This document shows positions 44,742 through 54,316 of a DNA stretch of 64,000 nucleotides, piece by piece. A program made the translations under genes and the position numbers. Positions within the stretch are counted from its first letter, which is position 1; every line of letters begins with the position of its first letter. Source of the stretch: Cerasibacillus sp036516575 (GTDB lineage: Bacteria > Bacillota > Bacilli > Bacillales > Amphibacillaceae); contig NZ_DATBTY010000073.1 of the NCBI RefSeq assembly GCF_036516575.1, positions 1-64,000 of the forward strand, read 5' to 3'. Under the pieces are notes generated by a model that saw nothing but the letters and a program-made list of their open reading frames with translations, did no database searches and was not told where the DNA came from.

Positions 44742-45554
44742 ATGGATAAGGCTTCGGTTATAGGTATCATTTTGGGAATAATTGCTATCGGCTTAGGTAT
44801 GGTTTTAAAAGGGGTTGGCATTGTTGCTTTGTTAAATCCAGCAGCTATCTTAATTATCTTGCTAGGTACTGTTGCTACAGTATTAATTTCGTTTCCGATG
44901 AGAACAATAAAAAAAATACCTCATTTATTTAAAGTCATATTTAAAGAAGAAACTAGTATTGATATGAATAGACTTATTGAAATGTTTTCAGAAATGGCTG
45001 ACCAAACACGTAAGGAAGGACTGTTATCACTTGAAAAAGAAATTGCAAAACATGACGATCCTTTTTTAAAGTCTGGACTACAATTAATGCTTGATGGACA
45101 ATCACCTGAATTTATCCGAGATGTCATGCTTGAAAAGATAAGTGCTATGGAAAAACGTCATCGAGAAGGAGCGGCTGTTTTTTCGCAAGCGGGTACATAT
45201 GCTCCGACTCTAGGTGTATTAGGAGCTGTAGTAGGTCTTATTGCTGCTTTGAAAAATATGGAGGATATGGTGGTTTTAGGAGAAGCTATTTCTGCGGCTT
45301 TTGTAGCGACACTATTAGGGATTTTCACAGGCTATGTGTTATGGCATCCGTTTGCAAATAAGTTGAAAGAAAAAACAGAAAGGGAAGTTCAAATTAAGGA
45401 AATAATGGTGGAAGGTATCTTGTCTATCACAAATGGCAACTCATCACGTGTTGTTAGAGAAAAATTAAGTACTTATTTATCAGAGGACGAAATGATAGAT
45501 AATAGGGAGGCTTTCAATGAAACGGAAAAACAAGAACCAGGATTATCAAGCTGA
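44742..45554 (+). CDS. motA: Flagellar motor stator MotA
   Basis: 270 residues, four membrane segments (about 2-24, 30-52, 146-168, 178-200), cytoplasmic loop with charged residues (RKEGLL, FIRDVMLEKI) for interaction with FliG. Overall pattern closely follows B. subtilis MotA rather than the Na+-type MotP. ATG follows AAAGGAGG. Overlaps motB by 38 bp. Sequence cannot fix the coupling ion; alkaliphile relatives can use Na+ at high pH. Confidence 0.92.
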   Translation: MDKASVIGIILGIIAIGLGMVLKGVGIVALLNPAAILIILLGTVATVLISFPMRTIKKIPHLFKVIFKEETSIDMNRLIEMFSEMADQTRKEGLLSLEKEIAKHDDPFLKSGLQLMLDGQSPEFIRDVMLEKISAMEKRHREGAAVFSQAGTYAPTLGVLGAVVGLIAALKNMEDMVVLGEAISAAFVATLLGIFTGYVLWHPFANKLKEKTEREVQIKEIMVEGILSITNGNSSRVVREKLSTYLSEDEMIDNREAFNETEKQEPGLSS

Positions 45555-46305
45555 TCAGTCTTGGCTCTTACCGTATGCAGACTTATTAACGTTACTTCTA
45601 GCACTATTCATTGTATTATTTGCAATGAGTGAAATTGATGCCAAAAAGTACGAGGAATTAGCACAAGTATTTAAAAGTGAGTTTTCTAATGGTAGAGGAC
45701 CATTGAATGAAACGATTAGTACTACGGTGAATGAACCGGAGAATCAAGAAAAAGAAACTCCAGATGAGGAAAATCAAGATAGTAAGGAAGAAAATGATCA
45801 AACTGAAAATCGGAGTAGTATAGAACTTCAACAATTAAAGGACATGCAACAGAATATTAATCGATATATTCATAAAAATGATTTAGAAGAATCAATTGAC
45901 ACGATACTAACAAATGAGGGGTTAATGATTACTATTTTAACGGATGTTACATTTGCTACTGGAAGTGCAGAGGTCAATACAAAAGGTGTCAAAATTGCGA
46001 AAGAAATATCGACATTTTTTGAAATTGATCCCCCTCATCAGATAGTTGTCAGTGGTCATGCAGACGACAGACCAATCTCTAATGAAGAGTTCGATTCAAA
46101 TTGGGAATTAAGTGTTATCCGTGCTGTTAATTTTATGAAAATTATTTTACAAAATGATAAACTCAATCCAATATTTTTCAGTTCCAAGGGATATGGAGAT
46201 AACCATCCGATTGTACCAAACATATCAGATAAGAATAGGGCTAAAAACAGAAGAGTAGAAGTTCTTATTTTGCCAAACTATAAAATAGATACAGAAAAGG
46301 GATGA
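45517..46305 (+). CDS. motB: Flagellar motor stator MotB
   Basis: 262 residues: one membrane helix with the ion-carrying Asp in LPYADLLTLLLALFIVLFAM (Asp22), an acidic linker rich in Glu/Asp/Asn (about 68-105), and an OmpA-like peptidoglycan-binding domain (VSGHADDRPI near 185, NRRVEVLI near 245). The PYAD motif is MotB-like. ATG follows AGGGAGG within the motA end. The unusually acidic linker may suit life at high pH or salt, which is inference. Confidence 0.92.
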   Translation: MKRKNKNQDYQADQSWLLPYADLLTLLLALFIVLFAMSEIDAKKYEELAQVFKSEFSNGRGPLNETISTTVNEPENQEKETPDEENQDSKEENDQTENRSSIELQQLKDMQQNINRYIHKNDLEESIDTILTNEGLMITILTDVTFATGSAEVNTKGVKIAKEISTFFEIDPPHQIVVSGHADDRPISNEEFDSNWELSVIRAVNFMKIILQNDKLNPIFFSSKGYGDNHPIVPNISDKNRAKNRRVEVLILPNYKIDTEKG

Positions 46306-46378
46306 AGGTTATCGTTTACTTACCAATAATAATGGTTTCCCTAACATCTCCTTTTTTAATGATTATGTTTTGATTAGG

Positions 46379-46416
46379 AGTGGGTCCATCTGGAGTAGAG
46401 GGCCCACTTCTTTTTA
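46379..46416 (+). terminator. motAB terminator
   Basis: AGTGGGTCC pairs with GGGCCCACT (46400-46408, one G-U pair); CTTTTTATT follows. Confidence 0.75.
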
Positions 46417-46833
46417 TTAATCTTTTGATGCAGCAGTAAATCCTCTAATCACATGTACATGGCCATCATTTTCAGTTGTGCGAATCTCGACATAATGGGT
46501 GTGGTAACCATTTGGCAATGGAATTGGTGGGCTTGTATAAGCTTCGTATGAGTGAATATGCTTATCATCAAATGTCGTGTGTCCACTTATTTTGTGGACG
46601 TGTCCTTGTGGTGTGTGGATCGGTTTACCTGTGACACCTGGATGTAAATGGGTGTGCCCATCTTCACATGTTGTTGCTCCATAATGTGCATGGGTATGCC
46701 CGTCTTTTTTAGAACCTCCATACTTTTCATTACTCATTGATTGTGGCATTTGCACACCGCTATAAGATGTATTTCCATATGCATGCATAGAAGGATATGC
46801 ACCGTATGGATTTGATTTTTGATTCTGATACAT
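46417..46833 (-). CDS. ymaF: YmaF-family His-rich protein
   Basis: 138 residues with repeated GHTH/GHVH/KHIH-type motifs (KDGHTHAHYGATT, EDGHTHLHPG, PQGHVHKISG, DDKHIHSYE, GYHTHYVE, DGHVHVIRG), matching YmaF. Possibly metal-binding beta-strand repeats, but function is unknown. N-terminus is rich in Tyr, Asn, Gly, Pro without a signal peptide. ATG preceded by GTGGAGGGA. Transcribed opposite to motAB. Confidence 0.9.
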   Translation of the reverse strand: MYQNQKSNPYGAYPSMHAYGNTSYSGVQMPQSMSNEKYGGSKKDGHTHAHYGATTCEDGHTHLHPGVTGKPIHTPQGHVHKISGHTTFDDKHIHSYEAYTSPPIPLPNGYHTHYVEIRTTENDGHVHVIRGFTAASKD

Positions 46834-47048
46834 GAAAATCCCTCCACATAATATTTAACATAAGTAGTTTATGCGTCATAGGCCCAAAATGGTACGACAT
46901 CATCCCACTCTTTTATTTGCTAAGCCTTTAGACTTATTCAAAATACTTCTCTGGCTCATTACGAACTGTGAAAGAAAAAGCTATGATTTAAATGAATTCA
47001 CGATATGAATCGCCGCAGAAAACTGAATAGTAAAAAAGGAGAATGATT

Positions 47049-50000
47049 GTGAGGCTATTAAGGTTTATTGTTCAAAGAAAAATATTAGTCGGATTGATGT
47101 TTGTATTGGTTGTCGCTTTCGGGAGTTATTCTATTTGGAAGTTAGATAAGGCGCTACTCCCAGAAGTCGGGTTAGATGGAGCATATATTGAAATCATGGC
47201 TGGAGATATGCCAGCTATAGAAGTCGAACGTGAAATTACAACACCATTAGAACAAAAACTTCAAGCCATAGATGGCGTTGAGAATATATACTCAACGACG
47301 AATATTGGTCAAAGTTCGATACAAGTCATGTTTGAGAGACATCGTGGAAATGAATTAGCTAAAGATGTCGAAACGATTGTACAGGTAACAAAAGCTGAAG
47401 TATCAACGATAGAACATGTGGAAGTAGGTCAATTCGGTACAAATCAAGATTATGAATTTTTTATGGACTTGTCCGGTGGCGATATGGCGGAGATGACGAC
47501 ATTTGCGAAAGAAGTGCTTGAGCCTCGTTTAGAAGCTTTGCCAGAAGTTAGGGATGTTTTCCTAGGTGGCCTGTTAGAACATGAAGTCATGATTAAATTT
47601 AATCAGAAGCAATTAGAAGAAAATGGCCTCGATGTAACACAGGTTATTCATCTCTTGGATCATGCCCATTCGGAAGCGACGTTAGGTGATTTAACGAAGG
47701 AAGTCGGTTCACCATCTGTCCGTTGGGATACGTCATTAGATAGTGTAGATGGTATAAAGAAGACGCGCATACCGACGCAGACAGGATTTATTAATCTAAC
47801 AGATATTGCGACTGTTTCGTTACAGGAAAAAGAAAACGCGTCATTTGTTTGGAAAAATGGAACGAAAGATTTTGTCTTTGCTCAGGTTGGGCGTGCGAAT
47901 GATGTGACACAAATTGAGATGGCTGAAGCGGTTAGAGCAGAAATTGATAACCTACGTAAAGAAAACCTGATTAATGGTTTTGAATTAAATGAAATCGTAG
48001 CTCAGGCTGATTATGTTCAAGAATCGCTTGATGGAGTAACAAGTAACATTCTTGTCGGAGGATTAATTGCGATTGTCGTTCTCCTTCTCTTTTTACGAAA
48101 TATCCGTGCCACCTTTATTATCGGATTATCGATTCCGACATCTGTGTTACTCACATTCACTACGATGTGGATGATGGGTTATAGTTTAAATATCCTGACG
48201 ATGATTGGACTTGGCCTTGGAATCGGGATGATGGTTGATTCATCGATTGTCATATTAGAAGCCATTTATAAAAGGCGTGAACAAGGCGTAACGGGGATAA
48301 AAGCTGTGCTAGAAGGAACGAAGGAGGTCGCTTCAGCCGTTATTGCCTCAATGTTAACGACAATTGTTGTCTTTTTACCAATTGGGTTAATCGGTGGTGA
48401 TGGCGGGAAATTTGTTATGATGTTATCCGTGGTCGTTGCGGTTACGCTTATTAGTTCGGTCATAGTCGCCTTTACATTGATTCCTAGTTTAGCAGATAAA
48501 TTACTGACATTACGGCAAACGAAGAATCCAAAGAGATCTGGTCCTATTCTTAAAGCATATGAACGAATGGTATCATGGGTCATAAAAAAGAAACGTCATA
48601 GTTTAGTTGTTATTGCCCTAATGGTTATCATGTTTGTTGGATCACTATTCCTTATTCCAAAAGTTCCGATGACCATTATGCCGGATATGTTAAATCGTTA
48701 TACAGAATTAATGATTGCTACAGAACCTGGTCTGTCACCAGCTGAAAGAGAAAAGCTCGCACAAAAGATAAATGAGAAAACACGTGCTGTTAATGATGTT
48801 GAATCAATTTATCTGATGGATTCTGGCGATATGTTTTTTGCTATTATTAATATGACGAAAGGTGACGCGATTACGACAGAGCAAAAAACGGTTAACGAAA
48901 ATATCATGAGTTCGATACGGTCATTAGAAGACAATGAACCAATCGAAACAGTACAAAGTGCCATCTCTGGTGGAGGTTCTGGATATCCTGTTCAAATCGA
49001 CATCAAGGGGGATGACTTTGGTGAACTTCAAGCAGTAGCAAGCCGATTTATTAAAGAATTAAGGACGATTGATGGGATTGTCGGTGTCAATCATTCTATG
49101 AAACGAACATCTTCTGAAGAGGTTGTATATTTAAAAGGCAAAGAGATAGAAAAGGCTGGTCTTTCACAGTTAGATATTAAACAGCGAATTGAACAACATT
49201 TTCTAAATATGCCAATTGGTGAAGCAACAATCGATGAGGAAAAGGTACCCCTTATCTTAACATGGCAACATGAAACGACAACTAAACAATCATTATTAGA
49301 TACGAAGATTGTCACGCAAACAGGTGAAAAATCATTAGCTTCATTTATTGAATTAGAAACAGTTACTACGCCAAATGTTATTTCACATCGGGATGGAGAA
49401 CGGTACATCACCGTTTCAGCGGATATTGAAGGGCGTGACCTCGGTGCTGTCAATCGTGATATCCAAGCAAAGCTTGATGCATTTAACATACCGTCTGGTT
49501 ATTCTATAACGCTTGCTGGAGACTTAGAAGCACAACAAGAGTTAATGATGGAGATGCTCCTTGTCATTGCAATCGCCATTTTCTTAGTCTATGTTGTCAT
49601 GGCGGTACAATTTAACCATTTTGGTCATCCATTGATTGTCATGTCGATCATTCCGATGACAATTGTCGGAGTGATTTTCGGATTATTTTTAACACAAATG
49701 GAGCTAAGTATGATGTCAGGTATGGGGATCATTATGTTAATCGGTATTGTTCTAAATAATGCTATTTTACTCATTGATCGAACAAATCAGTTGAGAAAAG
49801 TAGGTATGCCTGTTAATGCAGCACTGATTGAAGCAGGAAAAAATAGAATCCGCCCGATTTTTATGACAACATTAACAACTGTTGGAGGGATGCTCCCATT
49901 AGCGATTGCCTCAGGCAGTTCCGGCAATTATCAAGGCCCAATGGCGACTGCCATTATATCGGGATTACTGTTTGCAACATTGATTACGCTCTTACTCATT

Positions 50001-50096
50001 CCTGCTATTTACCGTTTATTTACCTTTTCAAAAGCACATCAACGAAAAGTAGAGACGCAAAAGGAAAATGTAGCCCAACCAGACAGTGCTAGTTAA
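47049..50096 (+). CDS. RND-family efflux pump
   Basis: Large inner-membrane proton antiporter, 1015 residues, related to SwrC/AcrB. Twelve membrane segments in two halves around residues 10-30, 325-485 and 515-535, 830-1000; two extracellular porter domains between. Conserved GLGLGIGMMVDSSIVILE (near residue 396) includes proton-relay Asp. No membrane-fusion or outer-membrane partner, as usual in Gram-positives. Start GTG at 47049 was chosen since AGGAG lies 7 bp before it; an ATG 6 bp upstream is too close. Substrates may include detergents, lipopeptides or drugs. Confidence 0.92.
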   Translation: MRLLRFIVQRKILVGLMFVLVVAFGSYSIWKLDKALLPEVGLDGAYIEIMAGDMPAIEVEREITTPLEQKLQAIDGVENIYSTTNIGQSSIQVMFERHRGNELAKDVETIVQVTKAEVSTIEHVEVGQFGTNQDYEFFMDLSGGDMAEMTTFAKEVLEPRLEALPEVRDVFLGGLLEHEVMIKFNQKQLEENGLDVTQVIHLLDHAHSEATLGDLTKEVGSPSVRWDTSLDSVDGIKKTRIPTQTGFINLTDIATVSLQEKENASFVWKNGTKDFVFAQVGRANDVTQIEMAEAVRAEIDNLRKENLINGFELNEIVAQADYVQESLDGVTSNILVGGLIAIVVLLLFLRNIRATFIIGLSIPTSVLLTFTTMWMMGYSLNILTMIGLGLGIGMMVDSSIVILEAIYKRREQGVTGIKAVLEGTKEVASAVIASMLTTIVVFLPIGLIGGDGGKFVMMLSVVVAVTLISSVIVAFTLIPSLADKLLTLRQTKNPKRSGPILKAYERMVSWVIKKKRHSLVVIALMVIMFVGSLFLIPKVPMTIMPDMLNRYTELMIATEPGLSPAEREKLAQKINEKTRAVNDVESIYLMDSGDMFFAIINMTKGDAITTEQKTVNENIMSSIRSLEDNEPIETVQSAISGGGSGYPVQIDIKGDDFGELQAVASRFIKELRTIDGIVGVNHSMKRTSSEEVVYLKGKEIEKAGLSQLDIKQRIEQHFLNMPIGEATIDEEKVPLILTWQHETTTKQSLLDTKIVTQTGEKSLASFIELETVTTPNVISHRDGERYITVSADIEGRDLGAVNRDIQAKLDAFNIPSGYSITLAGDLEAQQELMMEMLLVIAIAIFLVYVVMAVQFNHFGHPLIVMSIIPMTIVGVIFGLFLTQMELSMMSGMGIIMLIGIVLNNAILLIDRTNQLRKVGMPVNAALIEAGKNRIRPIFMTTLTTVGGMLPLAIASGSSGNYQGPMATAIISGLLFATLITLLLIPAIYRLFTFSKAHQRKVETQKENVAQPDSAS

Positions 50097-50109
50097 TCAC
50101 ATATGACAC

Positions 50110-50149
50110 GACCTTCCTTTCATTTGTGGAGAGAAAGGTCTTTTCTTTC
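50110..50149 (+). terminator. Possible RND gene terminator
   Basis: GACCTT/AAGGTC stem (6 bp) with T-rich end. Confidence 0.5.
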
Positions 50150-50390
50150 ACAATAATACTATGGAATACAATTAAGTGAAGTGCGATGAAGTTCTTGTTA
50201 CAAATGCGTAGATTTCTGTTTAAACAACGAGTAGACCTATGTAATAGTCATGATTAGCAATAACCTATCACCAAAATCTCTCATATCCCACAATTTTTAA
50301 ACAAAACTGCTCTCTGTCAATAAATTGTTGAAAGATGCGCTAACACCGCTCTATTAAACAATTATTGTGGACTTGATTTAACAAATGGGG
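50150..50390. other. Gene-free spacer
   Basis: No coding or repeat signal recognised between RND terminator and the sigma-B-like promoter. Confidence 0.5.
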
Positions 50391-50415
50391 GTTTCACCGT
50401 ATATGAAACGGGATA
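50391..50415 (+). promoter_or_regulatory. Sigma-B-like promoter of SQR
   Basis: GTTTCA (50391-50396), 13-bp spacer, GGGATA (50410-50415). The general-stress sigma-B consensus is GTTTAA-N12-15-GGGTAT. Transcript would begin about 50 bp before the gene. Confidence 0.55.
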
Positions 50416-50472
50416 TATTGTGAGTAGAATAATAAGAGTAAGCAATATTTAACACTCACAAAGAGGGGAGAA

Positions 50473-51678
50473 ATGGACATGGCTCAAGAGATTCAATCAA
50501 AAATAGTCGTTGTGGGGGCAGGAACAGCCGGATTAACGATGGCAGCACAATTATTAAGAAAGGCACCCTATCTACACGGAGAGGTAACGATAATTGATCC
50601 ATCTGAAAATCATTACTATCAACCATTTTTTACATTAGTTGGTGGTGGAGACGCGACTTTAGAGGAAAGCGTTCGTAAACAAGAAACGCTTATCCCTGAA
50701 GGGGCAGAGTGGCTCCAAGAAGCTGTGACTGAATTTTTACCTGAAGAAAACCAGGTTAAAACAGATAAAGGTACGATTTTAACTTACGAATACCTTCTCG
50801 TTGCAGCAGGTATTCAGTTGAATTGGGATACAGTAAAAGGATTAAAAGAAACACTCGGTAAAAACGGTGTATGTAGTAACTACTCTGAACACTATGTGGA
50901 GAGTACATGGGAAGCTATTCGTATGCTAAAAGGTGGGAAGGCAATCTTCACTCAGCCTAGTTCACCAGTTAAGTGTGCGGGCGCACCACAAAAAATCATG
51001 TATTTGGCAGACGAATACTTTAGAAAAAATGGTGTCCGTCATAAAACAAACATCGAGTTTATCTCAGGGATGGACGATTTATTCCCAGTAAAACGTTATT
51101 ACCCAGCATTAAAACAACTCGTTAAAGATAAAGGTATTGATGAAACATATTTCATGGACTTAGTAGAAATTGACGGTCCAAATAAAAAAGCAACATTTAA
51201 ACACGTCAGTAAAGATGAAACGATTACTCGTGATTTTGATATGATTCATGTTACACCACCAATGGGACCGCCACAATTTATTGCTGACAGCCCAATTGCA
51301 GATGAAGCAGGCTGGGTTGATTTAGACATGTATACATTACGTCATAATAAATACGATAATATATTTGGAGCTGGAGACTGTACAAGCCTCCCAACATCAC
51401 GTACTGGTGCAGCGATTAGAAAGCAAGCACCTGTAGCAGTCGACAACTTGATTGCTAAAATGAACGGTAGAGAAATGACGGCAAAATATGATGGCTATTC
51501 ATCGTGTCCAGTTGTCACTGGTTATGACACAGTGATGTTAGCAGAATTCGTCTACGGATATGAAGCAGAAGAATCATTCCCATTCGATCAGCGAAAACGT
51601 AGAAAAAGCATGTTCTTAATGAAAAAACATTTACTACCAACCATGTATTGGAACGGCATGATCAAAGGGACGATGTAA
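50473..51678 (+). CDS. Sulfide:quinone oxidoreductase
   Basis: FAD-dependent membrane-associated enzyme that oxidises sulfide and reduces quinone. 401 residues, type II SQR-like: FAD-binding VVGAGTAGLTMA near residue 13, a conserved cysteine in KCAGAPQKIMYLADEYF near 159, a further Cys in GVCSNYS near 134, and GAGDCTSLPTSRTGAAIRKQAP near 300. ATG at 50473 is close to GAGGGG; the ATG 6 bp later is also possible. Likely co-transcribed with DUF1641 18-33 bp downstream. No persulfide dioxygenase or rhodanese gene nearby. Confidence 0.88.
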   Translation: MDMAQEIQSKIVVVGAGTAGLTMAAQLLRKAPYLHGEVTIIDPSENHYYQPFFTLVGGGDATLEESVRKQETLIPEGAEWLQEAVTEFLPEENQVKTDKGTILTYEYLLVAAGIQLNWDTVKGLKETLGKNGVCSNYSEHYVESTWEAIRMLKGGKAIFTQPSSPVKCAGAPQKIMYLADEYFRKNGVRHKTNIEFISGMDDLFPVKRYYPALKQLVKDKGIDETYFMDLVEIDGPNKKATFKHVSKDETITRDFDMIHVTPPMGPPQFIADSPIADEAGWVDLDMYTLRHNKYDNIFGAGDCTSLPTSRTGAAIRKQAPVAVDNLIAKMNGREMTAKYDGYSSCPVVTGYDTVMLAEFVYGYEAEESFPFDQRKRRKSMFLMKKHLLPTMYWNGMIKGTM

Positions 51679-51711
51679 GCTTTAAAATAGGAGAAAGTGA
51701 GGCGAATCAAC

Positions 51712-52269
51712 ATGGCAACATTAGGTCCTGAAGTATCAAATGTTTTAAAAGGACTCGAAAAAGAAGAACAAGTCGAATCTCTTCAATATCTTGTGGAAAA
51801 ACTTCCTGAATTTGTGTCATCTGTTAAAGTGCTTGAAGATAAATTAAACTTCGTGGTTGAAGCTTTAAGTGATCAACAATCGTTAAGTATGGTTGTTGCT
51901 GATACAGAGCGGAAGATTGAACAACTGCGCATTAATGAAGAACATTTTGAGGCGATGTTAGAGTTGGTTCATACATTACCAAAACTTGTTCCAGTTGTGA
52001 AACAAATGGAAAACATCATGGACTTTGCTAAGGATGTATGGGGCGATGAAAGAACATTTGAAGCGATTGTTGCAGGGGTAAATGATGTTATACCTATCAA
52101 ACAAGGTGCCGAGATTATCGAAGAAACAAATGAACATTTTAAAGCAAATGAAGACATGGCACCTGTTTCCCTGTTTGGTTTATTACGCATGTTAAAAGAT
52201 CCAACCATTCAACATGGTTTAAAATATCTACAATCTTTCCTATATGTTGTAAACAAACGCACGCAATAA
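51712..52269 (+). CDS. DUF1641-family protein
   Basis: 185-residue helical protein of the DUF1641 family, often encoded beside SQR or formate dehydrogenase genes. No membrane helix, no cysteine. ATG at 51712 has GTGAGG 9 bp upstream; a GTG at 51697 is possible but the AGGAG is then too close. A role as partner of SQR is inferred from conserved neighbourhood. Confidence 0.82.
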   Translation: MATLGPEVSNVLKGLEKEEQVESLQYLVEKLPEFVSSVKVLEDKLNFVVEALSDQQSLSMVVADTERKIEQLRINEEHFEAMLELVHTLPKLVPVVKQMENIMDFAKDVWGDERTFEAIVAGVNDVIPIKQGAEIIEETNEHFKANEDMAPVSLFGLLRMLKDPTIQHGLKYLQSFLYVVNKRTQ

Positions 52270-52371
52270 CTATATGATGTAAGCGAGGAGACAAGAGTTG
52301 TCATCCTCGTTTTTTTCATAGAAGTATAGTTATAATAAAGGAAAGGTATGCGTTTGGGAGGATTACTCAAA

Positions 52372-53421
52372 ATGAATGATGAATTGGATCAAATTTTTTC
52401 GGATAAATTATTTCAATATATAAAAGATGGCATTATTGTCATGGATGCATCTAGAAAAATTGTTAAAGCGAACCGCGCTGCTAAAGAATTAATCGGTTGG
52501 GGAATTGGTGAACGTGTTCCGTATTGTTCATATTGTGCTAAGCGTGACGTTAAGCCAGGTGAAGAACGATGCTATTTAATGGCGCATAAGGGAGAAATTC
52601 CTTACTTTTCATCTGAAATGCCGACATTTGGAGAATATATGCTCGATGTCGAGATGAGTAATGTGATGATTTATCATGATCAAGAAACGGATAAGAAATA
52701 TTACTTACTCGTTTTACGTGACCAGACTTTGAAGAAAAAGGAAGAAGAAGCACGAATATCAAAAAAGATGATTAAAATGCTAACCAATGCTAAAGAGGCT
52801 GAACATAAACGATTATCGCAGGAACTACACGATGGTGTTGGACAATCATTATATAGCATTTCTATTGCGATGGATAACATTATGAAGCGGATTGAAGATG
52901 ATACGCTTAATGAATATATTGACGATGTTCGGCTCGAATTAGGACAGGTCATGGACGATGTTAAATTTTATTCACAAGCCTTGCGTCCAAAAATTCTCGA
53001 CCAATTAGGTTTAATTGCAACAGTTGAATCTTTAATTGAAATGATGAAAAAGCAATTACCACGTACAGCGTTTCATTTCTCTCATAATTTCGATGAGCGT
53101 CTTGCGCCAATGATTGAAATTAACGTATATCGTGTTATACAAGAAGGATTACACAATATGTTAAAATATGCCCGTGCTGAAAATGGCTGTATTGAATTAA
53201 ATAAGCAGGATGAACGATTAATTGTCATGATTAAAGATGATGGTGTCGGATTTGATTTAAAAATGAAGAAATCTGGTCTCGGACTGTTGCATATGAAAGA
53301 ACGGATTTCTCAATTGGATGGAACAACAACGATTGAATCATCACCAGGAAGAGGAACGACGATTACATTAGAAATTCCACTAAAGGAGAGTGATCAAGAT
53401 GAAAGTCTTAATCGTCGATGA
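52372..53421 (+). CDS. NreB-like PAS histidine kinase
   Basis: 349-residue cytoplasmic kinase: PAS-like domain (about 10-120) containing C52-x2-C55-x11-C67, a HisKA_3 domain with His153 in QELHDGVGQS, and a HATPase domain (DDGVGFDLK near 280, GLGLLHMKERI). In NreB a four-cysteine set C-x2-C-x11-C-x2-C holds an O2-sensitive [4Fe-4S] cluster; here the fourth is Met (CYLM), so cluster binding is uncertain. ATG at 52372 follows GGGAGG by 10 bp; an ATG at 52348 is the alternative. The regulator gene overlaps its end. Lies directly behind SQR and DUF1641. Confidence 0.85.
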   Translation: MNDELDQIFSDKLFQYIKDGIIVMDASRKIVKANRAAKELIGWGIGERVPYCSYCAKRDVKPGEERCYLMAHKGEIPYFSSEMPTFGEYMLDVEMSNVMIYHDQETDKKYYLLVLRDQTLKKKEEEARISKKMIKMLTNAKEAEHKRLSQELHDGVGQSLYSISIAMDNIMKRIEDDTLNEYIDDVRLELGQVMDDVKFYSQALRPKILDQLGLIATVESLIEMMKKQLPRTAFHFSHNFDERLAPMIEINVYRVIQEGLHNMLKYARAENGCIELNKQDERLIVMIKDDGVGFDLKMKKSGLGLLHMKERISQLDGTTTIESSPGRGTTITLEIPLKESDQDESLNRR

Positions 53422-54031
53422 TCATATCTTAATTCGTCGTGGAATTCGTTTTTTATTAGAAGAAATGAATGATGTTGAAGAAATTTTGGAAGCAGATAAT
53501 GGATCAGACGCAATTCGCTTAGCCATTAAGCATCAACCCGAAATTGTCCTGATGGATTTGTCGATGCCAGATGGTTTGGATGGCTTTACAGCAGCTAAAA
53601 ATATCCTATCCTCAACAGAACAAACAAAAGTTATCGTACTTACGATGCATGATGAAGAAGCCTATGTCAAAAAGGCAATTGACTGTGATGTTTCTGGTTA
53701 CTTATTAAAAAATAGCGAATCGAACGAAATTGAACAGGCGATTCAAGCGGTTAGACAAGGAAAATATTTTTATCGGACAACAATTCCAGAAGAACAGTTA
53801 AAGCAACTAATGAAAAAGAAAGAAACACGCTCAGTCTTAACCCAGCGTGAACAAGAAGTTATCCGTCTCGTTTCGCTAGGGTTTACAAACATTCAGATTG
53901 GCGAACAGTTGAATATTAGTCCGCGAACGGTTGAACGGCATAAAGCAAACATGATGCAAAAACTAGATTTAAAAGAGCAACACGAACTCGTGCAATACGC
54001 ATTGAAAAATAAATATGTTGATTTGATATAA
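53399..54031 (+). CDS. NarL-family response regulator
   Basis: 210 residues: receiver with Asp53 (VLMDLSMPD), then LuxR-type HTH (LTQREQEVIRLVSLGFTN... RTVERHKANMMQKLDL). ATG at 53399 follows AAAGGAGAG; an in-frame GTG at 53390 overlaps that element. Overlaps the kinase gene by 23 bp, so they form an operon; it probably receives phosphate from the kinase at 52372. Target genes unknown; SQR is an obvious candidate. Confidence 0.93.
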   Translation: MKVLIVDDHILIRRGIRFLLEEMNDVEEILEADNGSDAIRLAIKHQPEIVLMDLSMPDGLDGFTAAKNILSSTEQTKVIVLTMHDEEAYVKKAIDCDVSGYLLKNSESNEIEQAIQAVRQGKYFYRTTIPEEQLKQLMKKKETRSVLTQREQEVIRLVSLGFTNIQIGEQLNISPRTVERHKANMMQKLDLKEQHELVQYALKNKYVDLI

Positions 54032-54096
54032 AATGGTGAGCGTTTTTCTGTGGTGAATTTAATTTTACAAACATGAAAACGCTCTCCATTTTTTTA
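54030..54096 (+). terminator. Terminator of two-component operon
   Basis: ATGGTGAGCGTTTT pairs with AAAACGCTCTCCAT across a long loop, T run follows. Confidence 0.75.
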
Positions 54097-54198
54097 TAAT
54101 TACTGAAATTTTAAATGGAGGCTTTTCTAATAGGCACAAAGGTAGAACAACCTGTACTTATTAAATTTACTTCTGTAAAATTGGGACTTTTGATAGAT

Positions 54199-54226
54199 TT
54201 ATCAACGATATACTTCATGCTAGAAT
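54199..54226 (+). promoter_or_regulatory. Possible promoter of GHL10 gene
   Basis: TTATCA (54199-54204), 16-bp spacer, TAGAAT (54221-54226). Confidence 0.45.
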
Positions 54227-54286
54227 AAAAGTGAGTTTTAATAGATTAGGAAAGGAGGCATATCATTCTATTCATCTTTAAAAAAA

Positions 54287-54300
54287 TGTAAGCGATTACA
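54287..54300 (+). promoter_or_regulatory. Perfect cre box
   Basis: TGTAAGCGATTACA fits the CcpA consensus TGWAANCGNTNWCA at all defined positions. It lies 16 bp before the next gene's start, inside its leader, where CcpA can block elongation. Confidence 0.8.
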
Positions 54301-54316
54301 ATAAACCGAGGGGAAG

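Noticed and set aside
54251..54291. Leader peptide after AAAGGAGG upstream of the GHL10 gene
   Set aside because: The good ribosome binding site is followed only by an ATT-started frame of eight codons; too weak to call.
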